Part shown: positions 22,735 through 34,398 of the stretch, piece after piece
Layout: each line of letters starts with the position of its first letter
Numbering within the stretch: the stretch's first letter is position 1
NCBI GenBank assembly: GCA_004154925.1
Contig: QJNS01000725.1
Location: forward strand, 124,001-188,000
Origin: Monosporascus cannonballus
Lineage: Eukaryota > Ascomycota > Sordariomycetes > Xylariales
Length of the DNA stretch: 64,000 nt
Direction of reading: 5' to 3'
The notes under the pieces: model-generated
Database searches by the model: none
What the model was told of the DNA's origin: nothing
What the model saw: only the letters and a program-made list of their open reading frames with translations
Made by a program: the position numbers and the translations under genes

Positions 22735-24427
22735 GAATTATATTGCCGGCTCAGTTGACTACAGAGAAGTAGAGTGTTGCGAAGCCAATATATCCTCTTG
22801 GAGTTTCAGCCTCTTATAGACGTCGCTCCCGTAAGGAGACCGAGTATAAGGCCCGCAATGGTAACCCCAGCGCAGAAATCGGTCCAGTTAAAGATCATGC
22901 CCCCGCGATAGGTGAGAGCCAGAAGCAAGAAAACATCGAACAACACGAAGCATAATCATGCATGATAGACGCATCAAGCCCAATTCTGCCCCAAATCTCT
23001 GATCGGCCGCGCTGCCGCGGTAGAGATCAAGATCTACGGCAGAGAAGAATCCAAGATTCTTACGCGGTAGTTTCCAGGGTGCCATCTGATTAGGGAATGA
23101 TCACCAAAAGAGGAATTGGATTGAAGGGTCTCATATGTGTCTTAGGCGTCTTGGAAATCAACATTAACCAACCATGGGATCAGTCCGCGTTGCCAGCTTT
23201 CATCAAGGCGCTGCTCTTCCCATTCCGTACATAAGCGACAGCGCCTTTCGGGCGAAGGTAGCTTTGCCAGTGGTCAGCACTATGGCGTATGTAAAGGTGC
23301 GTCGAACCTGCATATAACTTCATAAGCAGCCGCGCATCAGGATATACCACCCATTTCCTGCTAGGAACGTTGCCAAGAGGAACTGAGGCTTATGGTAGCC
23401 CACCTTTCACACCATAATCCTATCATCAACAGCGTGACTACGGTAGCGTCAACGGCCCGTGAGGCCCCGGGATATTATCAAGACAACTACGCGAGACAAC
23501 CACCTTTGCGACGTGCCATCGTCGTTCTAACCCCTGGACGACAGGGCCAATGAGCATAGCCTGTGTGTTACGCTCCAAATCTCCCCCGACTTAGTGCTGA
23601 CATTAATAACGGCCCGGATCTTGCTTAGACACAGTCAGCTGTGAATTCGCAGCCCTCAACGTCCCCCCGTAGTGTTAGATGGGGGAAAATTGCAACTACG
23701 ATGAGCCAGCCGCAGATGCAACCGTCACATCCCACCCATGGTCTCCGCAGAGCCAGAAAGTTGATGGGGAAGAATAGTTATGCCGCGCGAAGCGAGGCAT
23801 GGATTAGCCGGCAAACAGGATGCACCCACCTCACAGTATTCATACCGTATTCTCCAACCAGTTGCGTCCGTTTCCGCTGGTCTCCCGGAAAAGGTAATGC
23901 AGCGATTACTAAGCCAGTACCAGGTCTCGTCGGGATCCCAGCGGCAGCAATAGAACTCCCTGAGCCGATTCGCGGCGAGCTCCGGCGAGAAGGAATATCC
24001 AAGCGAACCGGTGAGGGGTGCACATTCTGTGTCCGGAAACCAGCTGTAGTCATAGTCCCGTCCTCACATGATAAGGGGACGTACTGATCCGAGGTCATTG
24101 GCCAGGTGCTACCATGACAAGTCGAAAGTCTTGACAGGCAGGACAGGCTATAAATCTTGATCTGCTGTAGCTAGCCCATTCCTAGTTGCCAGTGTCGCGG
24201 GTATCTTTTGGGACTGGACGGAGACAACTTTAGACGACCCCGCTGGGTTGCATTATACTATACACTCCGCGGGTTTTCCCTGTTTCATGAAAAGATGGCC
24301 AACATTGATGAGCCCTTGCTAAGCTAAAAGCCTCAATACGTGTGATCCGTCTTAATCATACGGTTGGTCATCCAATGCTATACTCTACGACCCCGGTGGT
24401 ATTTTCAAGGACTTATCTCAGGGGGCG
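22735..24427. other. Long intergenic region, no recognisable gene
   Basis: About 1.7 kb of normal-composition DNA between the oxidoreductase gene and the pogo-type transposon. Open frames at 22888-23085, 23641-24087 and 23778-24098 lack any motif I recognise. The last two overlap on opposite strands, so I do not call them genes. The first few hundred bases would include the oxidoreductase promoter. Confidence 0.5.
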
Positions 24428-24429
24428 TA

Positions 24430-24471
24430 GTGTCCCCCACCCACTTCCTGAATTTACCCACTTCCTGAATC
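24430..24471 (+). repeat. Left terminal inverted repeat (42 bp)
   Basis: Starts GTGTCCCC and carries two direct copies of ACCCACTTCCTGAAT. It pairs with 26218-26259 with one mismatch at position 9. Confidence 0.95.
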
Positions 24472-24689
24472 CGATTTTCGCTCCTTCAACACCCACTCCT
24501 TTTAACAACATTCCCCAATAACTCAACCCACACAACGTTTCTGAAGCTCCAATTTGGGATGGGACCTGATTATGAATATCACATCTAGTATGCCTTAGCA
24601 GAAATTGCTGCGGGCGCTTAGCAAAAGGCAACGGTTAACAAATAGAGCACCTTATTTACGCAGAAAAAAGGTGCAAAACCGTACGCCTA

Positions 24690-26176
24690 AGGTTATTAAT
24701 ATTAATAAATCCTTAGCCCTTTGCAAAAAAACGAACTGGTAAAATGGATATTGGACGAGGAAGCTAGTAAGAGAATGCCGTACGACTTCGAAATACGTTA
24801 AATAGCAAAATATATTAATTAAGCTAATGGAAATACCCATTCCTTTAGGAAATATTGGGTTAACCGTTTTATTAGCCGGCATTTAACGTTTTAAAAAAAA
24901 TTATAAAAGTTTTTCGAAACCTTTTGTATATTTTTCGACCTCTTTAATAAAATTCGAAATTTTTAATAACAATATAAAGTTATTATCCGCAAGCTAAAAA
25001 TTAATAACGAAAATATCGTAAATATAAACGAAATAAGCGTATAAAAAAATAAAACCAAAAAAAGGAAAGTAATTAAAAACGTTTTTACGAAACGTGAATT
25101 TCGAAAAGTTTCCAAGGCAATAATTTAGATAACGATAATCGAAACTATTACGGCTAACGGGCGACGGTTAATACCCGTAATAATCTTTACCGGTTTCACT
25201 TTTTAAAAATAATAATTCCCGTATTATTTTCCTAAATGGAAATATACCTTTAGCAAAACGGGCTGGAATAACGCTAAGATCGCCTTCGAATAATTTCGGA
25301 AAATTTATTTTTTCGAAACGAAACCTTTATATCCTAGCGATTGGAGGTTTTTTATTTTAAATTAACATATTACCTATATTATAACCGAATTTATAGCTAA
25401 ATATAAAAGAAATAAGGTGCGTTATTTGTATATATTCTTATATAACTCCTATATTATATAATTATTTAATATGGGGGTATTCGTTATATTAAAATAGTAT
25501 TATTATTAAAAAATAATGGATTTTAGCTTTTTCGTAATTTTAGTTTTTATTAATAAATAATGCTTTTTAAAAACGTATCGCGAGGTTTTAAAAAAGGTCT
25601 TTAACTTCCGAAATATATATTTGGGCTTTAAAGCGATAAGTATTTCGCCATTTAACGCGGATAAACCGTTCCAGCATCCGAAAATGGTCGGGAACTTTCC
25701 GCGTTAATAAACCTCGGAGCCAATAAGTTTCCTTAAAAAGTGTTTTATAATGTGGTATGCGCCTAAAAGAGGCAAAGACGTCCAGGATTAGTTTTTGGCC
25801 ATTAGTTCGCAAAAGGTCGTTATCTTTCGTAATATTCGTACCCTGTTCAGGAAGGCCTTTAAGGCCTTTAATCTTAAATCCGTTAAAAACGTTACTTTAC
25901 GCCATGATAAATAAGATCTAAAGAAATAATTAAAAGCTTTAAAGCCTTAAGGGCGTACTGCAATAACCAGGGATCTTAACGATATATTCCCTGAGATTGA
26001 ACAAATTATGGAAACTAGGGAAGCTGTTAAGGCTTCCGTTAAAAGGTACGAGCAACAGTACGCGAAGGACTTTCTGGAGGGGGCTATGGAAATTAATCGT
26101 ATATTAATAGAGGATATGCTATTTCAGTGGCAATTAGAACGAAGCAAAAATATACCGTTTTCGTTGAGATATTAAA
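24690..26176 (+). pseudogene. Broken pogo/Fot1-type transposase
   Basis: The conceptual plus-strand reading shows a CENP-B-like helix-turn-helix region: the N-terminal segment NELVKWILDEEASKR near 24733, and YWVNRFISRHLTF, matching the family's NWVTRFL-RHP signature, near 24850-24890. Downstream, residues like NSYII-LFNMGVFVILK (about 25445-25495) correspond to the HSSHLLQPLDVGVF segment of DDE_1 transposases. GFKAISISPFNADK near 25625-25670 corresponds to the conserved C-terminal GFRA-G-PFNPD motif. Frames are interrupted by TAA/TAG stops typical of RIP. The last 330 bases are noticeably less damaged than the middle. Confidence 0.8.
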
Positions 26177-26217
26177 GAGTGTTGTTGGTGATACCCTCGT
26201 ATTCGGTGTTGTGGACC

Positions 26218-26259
26218 GATTCAGGAAGTGGGTAAATTCAGGAAGTGGGTAGGGGACAC
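26218..26259 (-). repeat. Right terminal inverted repeat (42 bp)
   Basis: Reverse complement of the left repeat, ending GGGGACAC next to TA. It includes the same pair of internal 15-bp direct repeats. Confidence 0.95.
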
Positions 26260-26261
26260 TA

Positions 26262-26909
26262 GAATTTTAGAGTACAATCCCACGTATATAAACGTAGCGG
26301 TCACTCCCCTACCTATTAAAGCGTATGTGATAACCCTTTAAGAAGAAACCTAGTTAAGGACTAGAGGGGTTCGAAGTTATGAGAGTCTGATATCGCACAG
26401 TGAAGCATTCATTTCCGAAGAGTCATGAAGTTGTCGGCAGAAATGGTTACATACAGGTCTGTAGGTGATGAGTATGCCTCGTTACCTGCATGGAAAGAGC
26501 AGAAATCGGAAATTCAAACCACCGGAGTACGCCGTGGGGTATGTAGTTATATCACGCCATCCTAATGTCTTAAGAGAAGCATACATATAAGAAATTTTTT
26601 CTGGGAACCAATTTTTTGACTTTACCTTTAAGGGCGGATGGTGCGATAAAAGGGGTTTGATTTCCTTCCAATCTTATAGATGGCCTGTTGCCTATAGTAT
26701 TCGGCTCATAATGCACTCAGGAAGGATGTTCGAGCAGCCTTTCTCATGACCACCTCACATACTACGGTTGCTCAAGCCGTTGGCCGACTGTCTCGGTAAA
26801 TCCTTGCTCCCATTAGCGAGGTAACAGGCCCCACCATAAAGCAATGGTTCTCTCGACGATATATCCAAACAGCCGTGGCTCTTTATATTTTTCGTGTTAG
26901 CCCAACCGA
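26262..26909. other. Intergenic, no gene seen
   Basis: Normal to slightly AT-rich sequence between the transposon and the 3' end of the hemerythrin gene. No reading frame, RNA gene or repeat was recognised. Confidence 0.5.
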
Positions 26910-27785
26910 TCACATGAGCATATTCGTCATCTCATCAACGGTCCAGTAATTTCTCATATTTTCCGCACCGAGCGTCTTGACCTCCTGATGAAGATGAGTC
27001 CAGAGCACAGTTGTGAGACCCTGACATCACACACAGAAGCATATAACTGAAGAAAAGTGTATTAACAGGTTGCCTGACCTCTAGAAGGTCTTCCATAGAA
27101 GGTGAAGGTGGTGAACCCTCCTTAAATACAGATAAAAACAGTGGTAGCCAAGAGATAAGAATACCGGAGTGGCCGAGGCAATTTCCACTAGCTTGTTAGC
27201 TAACTAAGCCATGGCGTAGCTAGGTTCAACAACAGTACCCCATCCTTCCATCTTCAACCTCAGAGCCCCCATCTCCAGTTCGGTCTCGCCGCTCTTGCAC
27301 TTGCGCAGATACTTTTGCAACACCTCCAGACCCCGATGTATCTCCTTGTGCTGCCTCAGTAGCTCTGCCGCCCCGTTGCCCCTCCCGCTCCGGAACTCGG
27401 GCATCTTCTTGGCGAGGACCGGGAAGAGGTACGTCTCCTCCATCTTGTGGTGCATATCCAACCCCTGCACGAACTGCAGCCCCGCGTCGACAAAGACCCT
27501 CAGAGACATGCCGCCCGGTCGTTTGCCCGAGGTGCACGCCCCCCACAACATGTTCCACGTGGACCGGATGTGGTTGTGGTACAAGTCCATGAGTTCCGCT
27601 AGTCGGTTGTATTGCCGGAACTCGTGGTCGCTAAGGGGTGGCAACTCGGGTTCCTTCGATTGCCCGGATGCGGTCTCGGACTCTGGAGTTGCTGCTCCGG
27701 TGGCGGGCGCCGGGGGTTGTATGGTTGTCACCCGCTCCGGAGACAGTTCGGATGACATTGTGCGGTTTTGGAAGGTAGTGAACAT
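26910..27785 (-). CDS. Hemerythrin HHE-domain protein, two exons
   Basis: The first exon runs from 27785 and carries almost the whole domain. The uninterrupted frame stops at 27204 with residues that do not fit the family. A second exon at 27020-26910 encodes VLWTHLHQEVKTLGAENMRNYW and a natural stop, matching the usual end of fungal HHE proteins. I join it through an intron of about 213 bases (27021-27233, GTTGTT...CAG), giving about 220 residues. The donor is weak, and one a few bases away (GTACTG at 27238) would be out of frame. Likely metal ligands are His70/His72, His112 or His113, Glu116/Glu117, His146, His150 and a His in exon 2. The four-helix bundle binds a di-iron centre, and roles in oxygen, iron or redox handling are known in the family. 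Met10 is an alternative start; the N-terminus to residue 50 is Pro/Ser-rich and disordered. Confidence 0.78.
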
Positions 27786-29336
27786 GCGCGATGCGGGGGC
27801 TAGTGGGGTTGCATGTAAACGTATACTACTCGTCTAAGGAGGAAACTACCGCCCCGAGAGGTGAAAGTAGTCTTGCGATAGCGCTTGTGGTGATGCCACT
27901 ACCAATACGACTGCTACGAGCTACAATATAACATCGTGGAATGCGGGGACAGGTGAGCATTAGATCGTATGGGATTTATGAGGTTAAGAACGACACATAT
28001 GAAACCATATACATTTTAAATGAGTCGTGGGCCATGAGACGGTACCAAAGCCAACGCCAAAAAACCGCATCATGGCGAGAGATGACGATGAGTCAGCCAT
28101 TGGAAATCAGAAAAGCTTCTACGATGAACCGGGGGTTGGCTGAGGCAGATACACCGATAAGATAAGACCGCTTAGTCCACCAGTTTCCACTCTATCAAGA
28201 AATGGATATCATAAAACGTTTCCTACCTCCTTGGCTTGCCGTCGAGGAGGGCTGAAGATGACTTTGTCAGCATGACAGGTCAGAGGAATAGAGCTCTACC
28301 TCACGGTACAACCACCACATTAAATTGGAGAAGATATAGTTCCCCCTTATATCCGACTGGAGTATATTAGGAGCTCGCGTTGTATTTCTCGATAATTATA
28401 TCGTGCGCTGCACCGAGCATAAGGGGGTTGAAGAGGCAAAGGTCTTCCAGTCTGCGGAATAGGAAGTCGTACTAACAATAAGGCAAATAGTCTATTGTAT
28501 GTGGAACCATCGGCAGCAGATAGAAATAGGGCCATTTCCCGACGTCGTCACCCAGCCGAGCTTCGACATAACCATCTCTCATCCATCGTGTAGGAGGTGT
28601 TTGATGGTGGATCAGTCTGCTTAATAACACATGGTATAACACCCAATTTATCCTTGGCATGCAGAACCCGACCGCGCGGAAATGCCCGAGAACAGGGACT
28701 TAAGCAGATACGGTTAGGCGCTCCAGGTTGGAGCGGCGAGTAGATTTTCACGCACACCTGAGTAAATGGGTAACAGTTAGTGCCTAAGCCATTTAGAAAC
28801 TCTGGAAACGAGGTTGTCAAGAGGGTATATGCAGGGAATTTGCAGGGAATTTGCAGCACCGAAAAGCTGCTCGGGGAAGGAGACCCCGGCATAGCAAGGA
28901 AGATGCTGTTGCCACGAAGTGGGAAGGAGGTATTTCCTCGATCGCCTATCGGGATTGTCCGAGGAAAGCTGGGATTCCATCGCGCGATGGGTGCATCGAC
29001 ACCTCACTTAAACCATAGTGTTCCGATATGCATGCAAGGATCCTCCCAGCGAGCTTGGGTAGTCCCCAAGCTCGGGTAGCCGATACCACGTAGGCGCCAA
29101 CAGAGTTCCATGAGGGGCATAATCATGAAACAGCATATTCTATAGCTGCCTAGCGGCGTATCTACCAGACTACCGCGGTCTGTCTCACCAACGGAAAGAT
29201 CCCCCAGTCCGGCACTCAGCAGCGACGTTTCCCTTTTTGATTCAAAGCAAACCCAGTCAGCCTGATGCATTACCCTACACGCCAGAGGAGCTCCCCTCCC
29301 AACTTCCTGATCTATTTAGGCACCCAACCCCTATTC
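27786..29336. other. Long intergenic region, no recognisable gene
   Basis: About 1.5 kb of normal-composition DNA between the hemerythrin gene and the 3' end of eIF3c. Several overlapping open frames of 60-115 codons lie on both strands between 28347 and 29270. None shows a motif, signal peptide or splice pattern I can defend. A GGGAATTTGCA duplication lies near 28830-28855. Confidence 0.5.
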
Positions 29337-32061
29337 CTAACCGCGGACGGCAGCACCTAGCGCACCACCCGTGAACTGTGTGCCACCGGCCTGCCTCGGC
29401 ACACCTCCCGTCCTGCCGCCACGGCCGCCGGTCCTCTGTCCGCCCCCGCGACCGCCGCGCGCGTTCTGGCCGCCGCGGCGGTCAAAGGCGTTGGCGGTGC
29501 CCTGGGTGCGCTGCTCGAGGGTGCGCTCGTTGGTCTCGATGAGCTGGGCGGCCTTGTCGGAGAGCGTGAGCGCGAGGCTCTGCAGCCGCGAGAGTTCGAC
29601 GCCCTTGCGGAAGATGACGGTCTGCGTGACCTGGTCGAGAGCCGCCGCCAGCTCCTCGTGGCTGATCATCTTGCTCACGACCGCCGCGACCTTGCGGTCC
29701 TCGAGCTCGAACATGGATGATAAGGTAGATACCGCGAGCGTGTCGTAGTAGGGCGCGTAAGTGAAGAGGTAGGTGCGCAGGCCCTCCTCCTGGATCTGCT
29801 TCGATAGCATCGCCTTGATTCCTTCCGTATCCGGCATCAGGTCCCAGATCTTGATGCTGTGGATGAAGTGCGTCGACTTCTTCCACTCGCCGGCGGCGAG
29901 GGCGCGTGACGCCTGCATGACGTGATCACGCGTGTTCTCGGGGGGCCCGGTGAAGATCTGCCGTTCGTGGTACTCGAGCATGCGCCGATACGTCTTGCTG
30001 ATGACCCGCTTCTTGATGTCAGGCGAGGAGCCGGTCTGGGCGAGGAGGGGAATCTCGAGGAGCATGCTGCACGTCAGGTAGACGCACTCTAGGAGCTCGA
30101 GGTTGATGTGCATGTGAAAAGGTAGTTGCCGTTGCTTCTCCAGCCGCTCCTGCTCAGGGGACACCTGGCTGTACCGCTGGATCATAACGCCCTGAGCCAA
30201 CAACTCCTTCTGCCTTCCGCTGCCGCAGATCTCTTGGAGGGTGTTTTGTGCGTCGTAGACGAGCCCTTTCCGGAAGGCACAGAGGCCGACCTGGACGAGG
30301 GTTCTGTTGTAGAGGATCTGGGTCTGGACGTCGAAGCTGCCGATCGTCTCCTGCAGATGCGACATGAGCATCATGTCTCGGGCTCGGTAGTACTCGTCAT
30401 GAAGAGCCAAGAAGTAGATCTGGCAAAGCATGGCACGAGCACGAATGATACCCTCGCTGTTCTCGAAGAGGTACTTGCAGAGGATGTTGAGGAGACTGGT
30501 GGCGTCGGCGACTTCGCTACGTGGCGTTATGACGGACTCGGCGCCGGAAGGCACCGACTTCCAGGCGTTCTCCTCAAGGATCTTGACGACCTGGGCGGGC
30601 TTGAAGTAGACGTGCTCGAGTCTACGCATGACGATCCGATTTAGGCTGTCCTGCGGGATCTCCAGAGACTTGTCCTTTCCGAGGTGCTCATAGTAGAGGA
30701 GGCCGCGAAAGATGATGTTGTACAGCGAACCCTCGTCCGTCAGCCGCTCAATGTACTCGGAGGTGTGGGGGTCGATGGTTTGCAACGACCGGGTAAGCTC
30801 GTCGTCCAACCGCTCGACGTATGACACGATGCTGCCGGGGACCTTAATGTACTTCTCTCCCGGCTGCAGGGTGGGCGCCTTGTCGTCATCCTCCCATTCC
30901 TCGGCGTTCTCGATGACGATGTGATCGCGATTCGTCTCCAGCACCTCGAACAGAGTGGCCAGCTCCTTCTCGGCGGCCGTCCAGTGCTCTAGGGGCATGG
31001 AGGTTGCAGCACCAGTGCCGAGATCGAATCGTGCCGAGATGATGGTGAGGAGAACTCTGATCCGCTGGTAGGGGGTGACGGCTACTTCCAGCAACTTCTC
31101 CATGATGCGGATCTGCTCGAGACGGTCGGTGTTCTTCTTGCCGCGAGACTCCATGATGGCTCGCAGGTGCTTGAAGATGCTCTCGGGTGTGAACTGGAGC
31201 GTCTTACCGCCCTTGCCGACAGTGGAAAAGCCTTCTTCATCGCCCTCGACCGGTCCCTCGAAGACTTCGGCCTTGGCCTTCTTGGGCTTCGGGGCAGGAG
31301 CCTCGTCGTCCTCATCGTCGGAGAAGAGAAAGTCGGTGGGATCCGCCCTGTACTGTTCGACCTGAGATTGGTAGTCCTTGGTGAGCTTCTTGATCTTCTG
31401 CTTGACGGCGTTCAGACCCCGGGCGCTCGTGGCGTTCATCTTCTTGGGCGTGACCTTCTGCTTGGAGATGGCCTCGTTCATCGAGTCCTCTAGCTCGACG
31501 AGGGCCTTGATGTACATCTTGGGCACGCGTCCCCGCTCCGTCATCTTGGTGGCATGACGGTTGAGTTTGTCGAATTCTGGGTGTAGAGGAAATCCAAAGT
31601 TAGCATACTTTTGATGCAACTAGATCAGATCCTGCCGTAGCGCGAGATGCGTATGAATGGCATGCGGTATATGAGGAGGAAACGGGAGGGCGAAACGTAC
31701 CGGTAGATATAGCGCCCCAATCATTGATCTTTTGCCGCTTCTCTATGGTGTCGATTATGGCCTCAAGTTCTGCCATCTGCTTGTCCTTGGCGCTTTTTAA
31801 CGTCTTGGGGGCGTCGTCATCGTCGCTAGATTCGTCGCCTGATGACTCGTCTCGCAAGAAACGTGCGGCACCGGATTTCTTAGCCCCCTCGTCGTCACTG
31901 GATTCATCCTCCGATTCATCATCGTCGTCGTCGTCATCCTGATCGTCGGACTCGCGCTGGTCTTGCTCCTCTTCTTCTTCCTCTTCTTCTGAGTAGAGGT
32001 TCTCCTCGTCAGAGCTGCTCTCGGAGGAGCTATCGTCGCCGGCGCGGAAGAATCGGGACAT
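29337..32061 (-). CDS. nip1: Eukaryotic translation initiation factor 3 subunit C (eIF3c/Nip1)
   Basis: Exon 1 is 32061-31701 and exon 2 is 31576-29337. The 124-bp intron has GTACGT, a TGCTAAC branch point and CCCAG, and joining restores the conserved [12 protein letters not shown]. The product is 866 residues, as usual for fungal eIF3c. The N-terminal 90 residues are Ser/Asp/Glu-rich (the region that contacts eIF1 and eIF5 in yeast). The large eIF3c N-terminal domain follows, then the PCI domain (roughly 640-810, including [20 protein letters not shown]). The tail has an RGG-type Gly/Arg-rich stretch (about 815-850). eIF3c is a core scaffold subunit of eIF3 in the 43S pre-initiation complex. 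The codons are GC-rich and show no RIP damage, so this gene anchors the island as essential host DNA. Confidence 0.96.
31577..31700 (-). other. Intron of the eIF3c gene
   Basis: On the minus strand it starts GTACGT, has the branch sequence TGCTAAC about 25 bases before the end, and finishes CACCCAG. It follows the first base of a Glu codon (phase 1). Confidence 0.93.
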
Positions 32062-32991
32062 GTTGACTGACTGTTGACGGTGCCGTATACTGCTGCTGTT
32101 CGTTACTGGGGAATAAAATTACCGCAGGTGACCAGAGGGGCCGAGAATTATCGTGGACGGTCACCAGGGGCAGTTGGGTACCGTAGTTGCAGTTTGGCTG
32201 GTGATGACCCAAAATCTTGGAGGGGCAAAAAAGGATGGGAAAATTCCAGTGGTGATTTCGAAAATTCACCGATTGAATTTTGGTGCTCTGAGGGAGGGCA
32301 GGTGGGGTCGGATGCCTTCACTACATGCATACATGCAATCAGCGCTAGGTAGCTGTGTACTTAGGCAGGAAGGCATCCTTAGCGGGAACTGAGGCGATAC
32401 CAACATGTATATATACCTAGATACGGCGGTCCCATGCTTCAAAGTAAACACATCGATGGATGACAGCATATTCAGAGATGGAAAGCGCATTGTGTGATTC
32501 TGTGAATTTCCCTCGCTCATAGTACAGAATTGAAGGCTTTAAGGGCGGGTTTATTACTGCGACACTCCAACAGGGGTTGAAGCCGGTCGATTCCGGAGAT
32601 AGATGTCGTATCAAATGTTATGGTTGCCAAAGACATTAACTTAGGAGTACAGATATATGCGTAACCATTATTACCGCGCAGGTAACCTCCGCTCTCAGCT
32701 TGAGGTGACATCTCGTGCGATAGGGAATATCTACTTATATGTTAGGAGAAGGCCCTAAAAGGGAACAATTGCCCCGTCATTACTCTTAAGAGCGCAGACA
32801 ATACCTCCCAGAAAGTCCTAATACCCTGTCAGTGTCTCCCGTTCGTGTCTTCATACTGCCCATTCCCAATGAAACCAGACGCCCAGATCACGCTGCGCCT
32901 TACCCAGCCGAACTCCAGGTTGGTGCTCCTCTAAGGTCAGAAGAAAAGCGACAAATCAAGCTAAGCATCACCTGAAATACCCGTGAGAGTA
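32062..32991. promoter_or_regulatory. Upstream region of eIF3c and 3' flank of the next gene
   Basis: Non-coding 930-bp interval. It must contain the eIF3c promoter at its left end and the terminator of the 126-residue protein gene at its right end. I saw no specific operator or RNA gene. Open frames across it are short, overlapping and without motifs. Confidence 0.45.
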
Positions 32992-33528
32992 TCAAGTGTC
33001 GAGATCGAACCAGTGGGGATCATCCTTTGCTCGCCAAGGCTTGATATCTCTCGGATTCGCCTCGCGGCTTTTCTTGGCTTGACTGAGAACCCTCTGGCTT
33101 TCGTCGCTGTTGTACAAGTCGCCGAAATCCTTGATCTCGCTGCGGGCGGCTTGTACTGATTTCAAGAGGCCCTGGAAGACCTCATCGGCTATGCACCCCG
33201 TCAGTCAGTAAGAAACATAGTGTCTAGTCGTCCTTGGGGAAAAGTGCGTCGGCTTCTTACGGGTTTGTTTCGTGGTTATTGACTCTAGCATGCGTGGAAT
33301 CGTACCTCTCAATTCCTGGCACTATAGATACCCCTATCGTGTCAGCAATTCCCGCTTTAGCATCTCCTAAGAAACGAGGACGCGATCCGGGGGTTGTACC
33401 TTTATGTGAAGCAGCTTCAGTTGCTTCAGTGCCTGCTGAAGCTGTTCTTCGTCCCACTCCTCCTCCGGCTTTGCCCGCATTGCTTGGGTGCCGGGACCGG
33501 ACATCTTCTTCTGTTGGGTTGCAGACAT
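32992..33528 (-). CDS. Small helical protein of unknown function (126 aa, three exons)
   Basis: The exons are 33528-33400 (43 codons), 33315-33261 and 33188-32992, with introns of 84 and 72 bases. Donors are GTACAA and GTAAGA, acceptors are CCAG and ATAG, and the phases agree. No single open frame covers it, which is why it is easy to miss. The spliced protein starts MSATQQKKMSGPG and has a charged helical stretch, EEEWDEEQLQQALKQLKLLHI. It continues TIPRMLESI and FQGLLKSVQAARSEIKDFGDLY, and ends in a tryptophan-containing tail, IKPWRAKDDPHWFDLD. It is predicted soluble and mostly alpha-helical. I do not recognise the family with certainty. The helix and tail pattern could suit a small subunit of a larger complex, but that is a guess. 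The splice structure and dense codon use make a real gene likely. Confidence 0.72.
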
Positions 33529-34137
33529 GTCTTCGGCGTTATTCTACAGGAAGTAGAAAGTTGAGAATGACGATGACAGTATGATTTGCCGGAGATGAAC
33601 ATATAGAAGTAGGTTATCAGTGTCTCCAACTACATAGTAGGCATTCCCGTGTACAAGGTACACAGAACTCAATACCGACACAGTGTAGGGACATACGACC
33701 TGATTAGTGAATATTTCTGCTTATACTGACTATACTAATATGGACCTAATGGATAATCGCCTATGCATGCTGATAAAATGTGACTAGAGTCGTATTGGCT
33801 GGGCACATTGTCGTAGGATTGCCTGATCACATGAACTATGAGTACATAGGTACATCCATTCAAGGATCCCCGAATCATACTTGTACTTACATAGTAGGTA
33901 GTAGCAAGAGGCCGCTTGGCGCCCCCTGTCTCCACCGGGCAGCGGGGCCCCCTCAGTTTTCTCGGGCCGGAAAAAAGATTGCGCCCACCCATTCAAGACC
34001 GTGTAAATTTCTCCCTCCAATTCTTCCTCACACTTCTTCACAGTCCGGCTTGCCCAAGAAAAACACGTCTTTGCCCGTACGCAACGCGTTCGATCAACAC
34101 AGTGGGAAGCCTCATTTAGACAACGCAGTCATACTAA
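33529..34137. promoter_or_regulatory. Intergenic between divergent genes
   Basis: Separates the 126-residue protein gene (minus) from the FAR1-like gene (plus). It may contain an untranslated or short coding 5' exon of the latter. The frame of the FAR1-like protein is closed by TAA at 34135-34137, which sits in a CTAAC context resembling a branch point. No other feature was identified. Confidence 0.4.
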
Positions 34138-34398
34138 CACGCCTACGCCCAAAAATCACCCCGCCACGAATCGCAAACGCGCAGGCCCAGATTTGGCGAT
34201 CCGTCCTATATTCTCACAGTACAGCCACGACTCAACGCACTCACGTTTCCCCTCCGCCCCCTCCTTTTTCCCCTACGTCAAACGCCCTTTGCCCCTAACC
34301 GCCCTTCGACAACCGCCACCATTTCACTCCCAACGCTCCCCCCGCAGACCCCCCACCACCCCGCCATTGCCGGCCTTCCCAACGGCACCAGTCCGGCA

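Larger units (their letters stand above)
24430..26259 (+). mobile_element. Tc1/mariner-type (pogo/Fot1-like) DNA transposon, RIP-mutated
   Basis: An 1830-bp element bounded by 42-bp terminal inverted repeats that match at 41 of 42 positions. TA dinucleotides flank it at 24428-24429 and 26260-26261, the target duplication of the superfamily. The tips read GTGTCCCC and GGGGACAC. The interior is AT-rich and encodes a broken transposase on the plus strand. It lies within an otherwise unmutated gene island. Confidence 0.93.

Noticed and set aside
23641..24098. Overlapping open frames of 148 codons (plus) and 106 codons (minus)
   Set aside because: They lie on opposite strands over the same bases, with no motif, signal peptide or splice logic. 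Random open frames are expected at this GC content.
27160..27185. CGGAGTGGCCGAGGC, resembling a tRNA D-arm
   Set aside because: No matching acceptor stem, anticodon arm or TTCGA-type T-arm follows at the right spacing, and it lies in the intron or 3' region of the hemerythrin gene.
28347..29270. Several 60-115 codon frames on both strands
   Set aside because: They overlap each other and show no known domain, so I described the interval as intergenic.
30126..31493. Plus-strand open frames at 29371-29748, 30126-30644 and 31167-31493
   Set aside because: They mirror the GC-rich codons of eIF3c on the opposite strand and have no features of their own.
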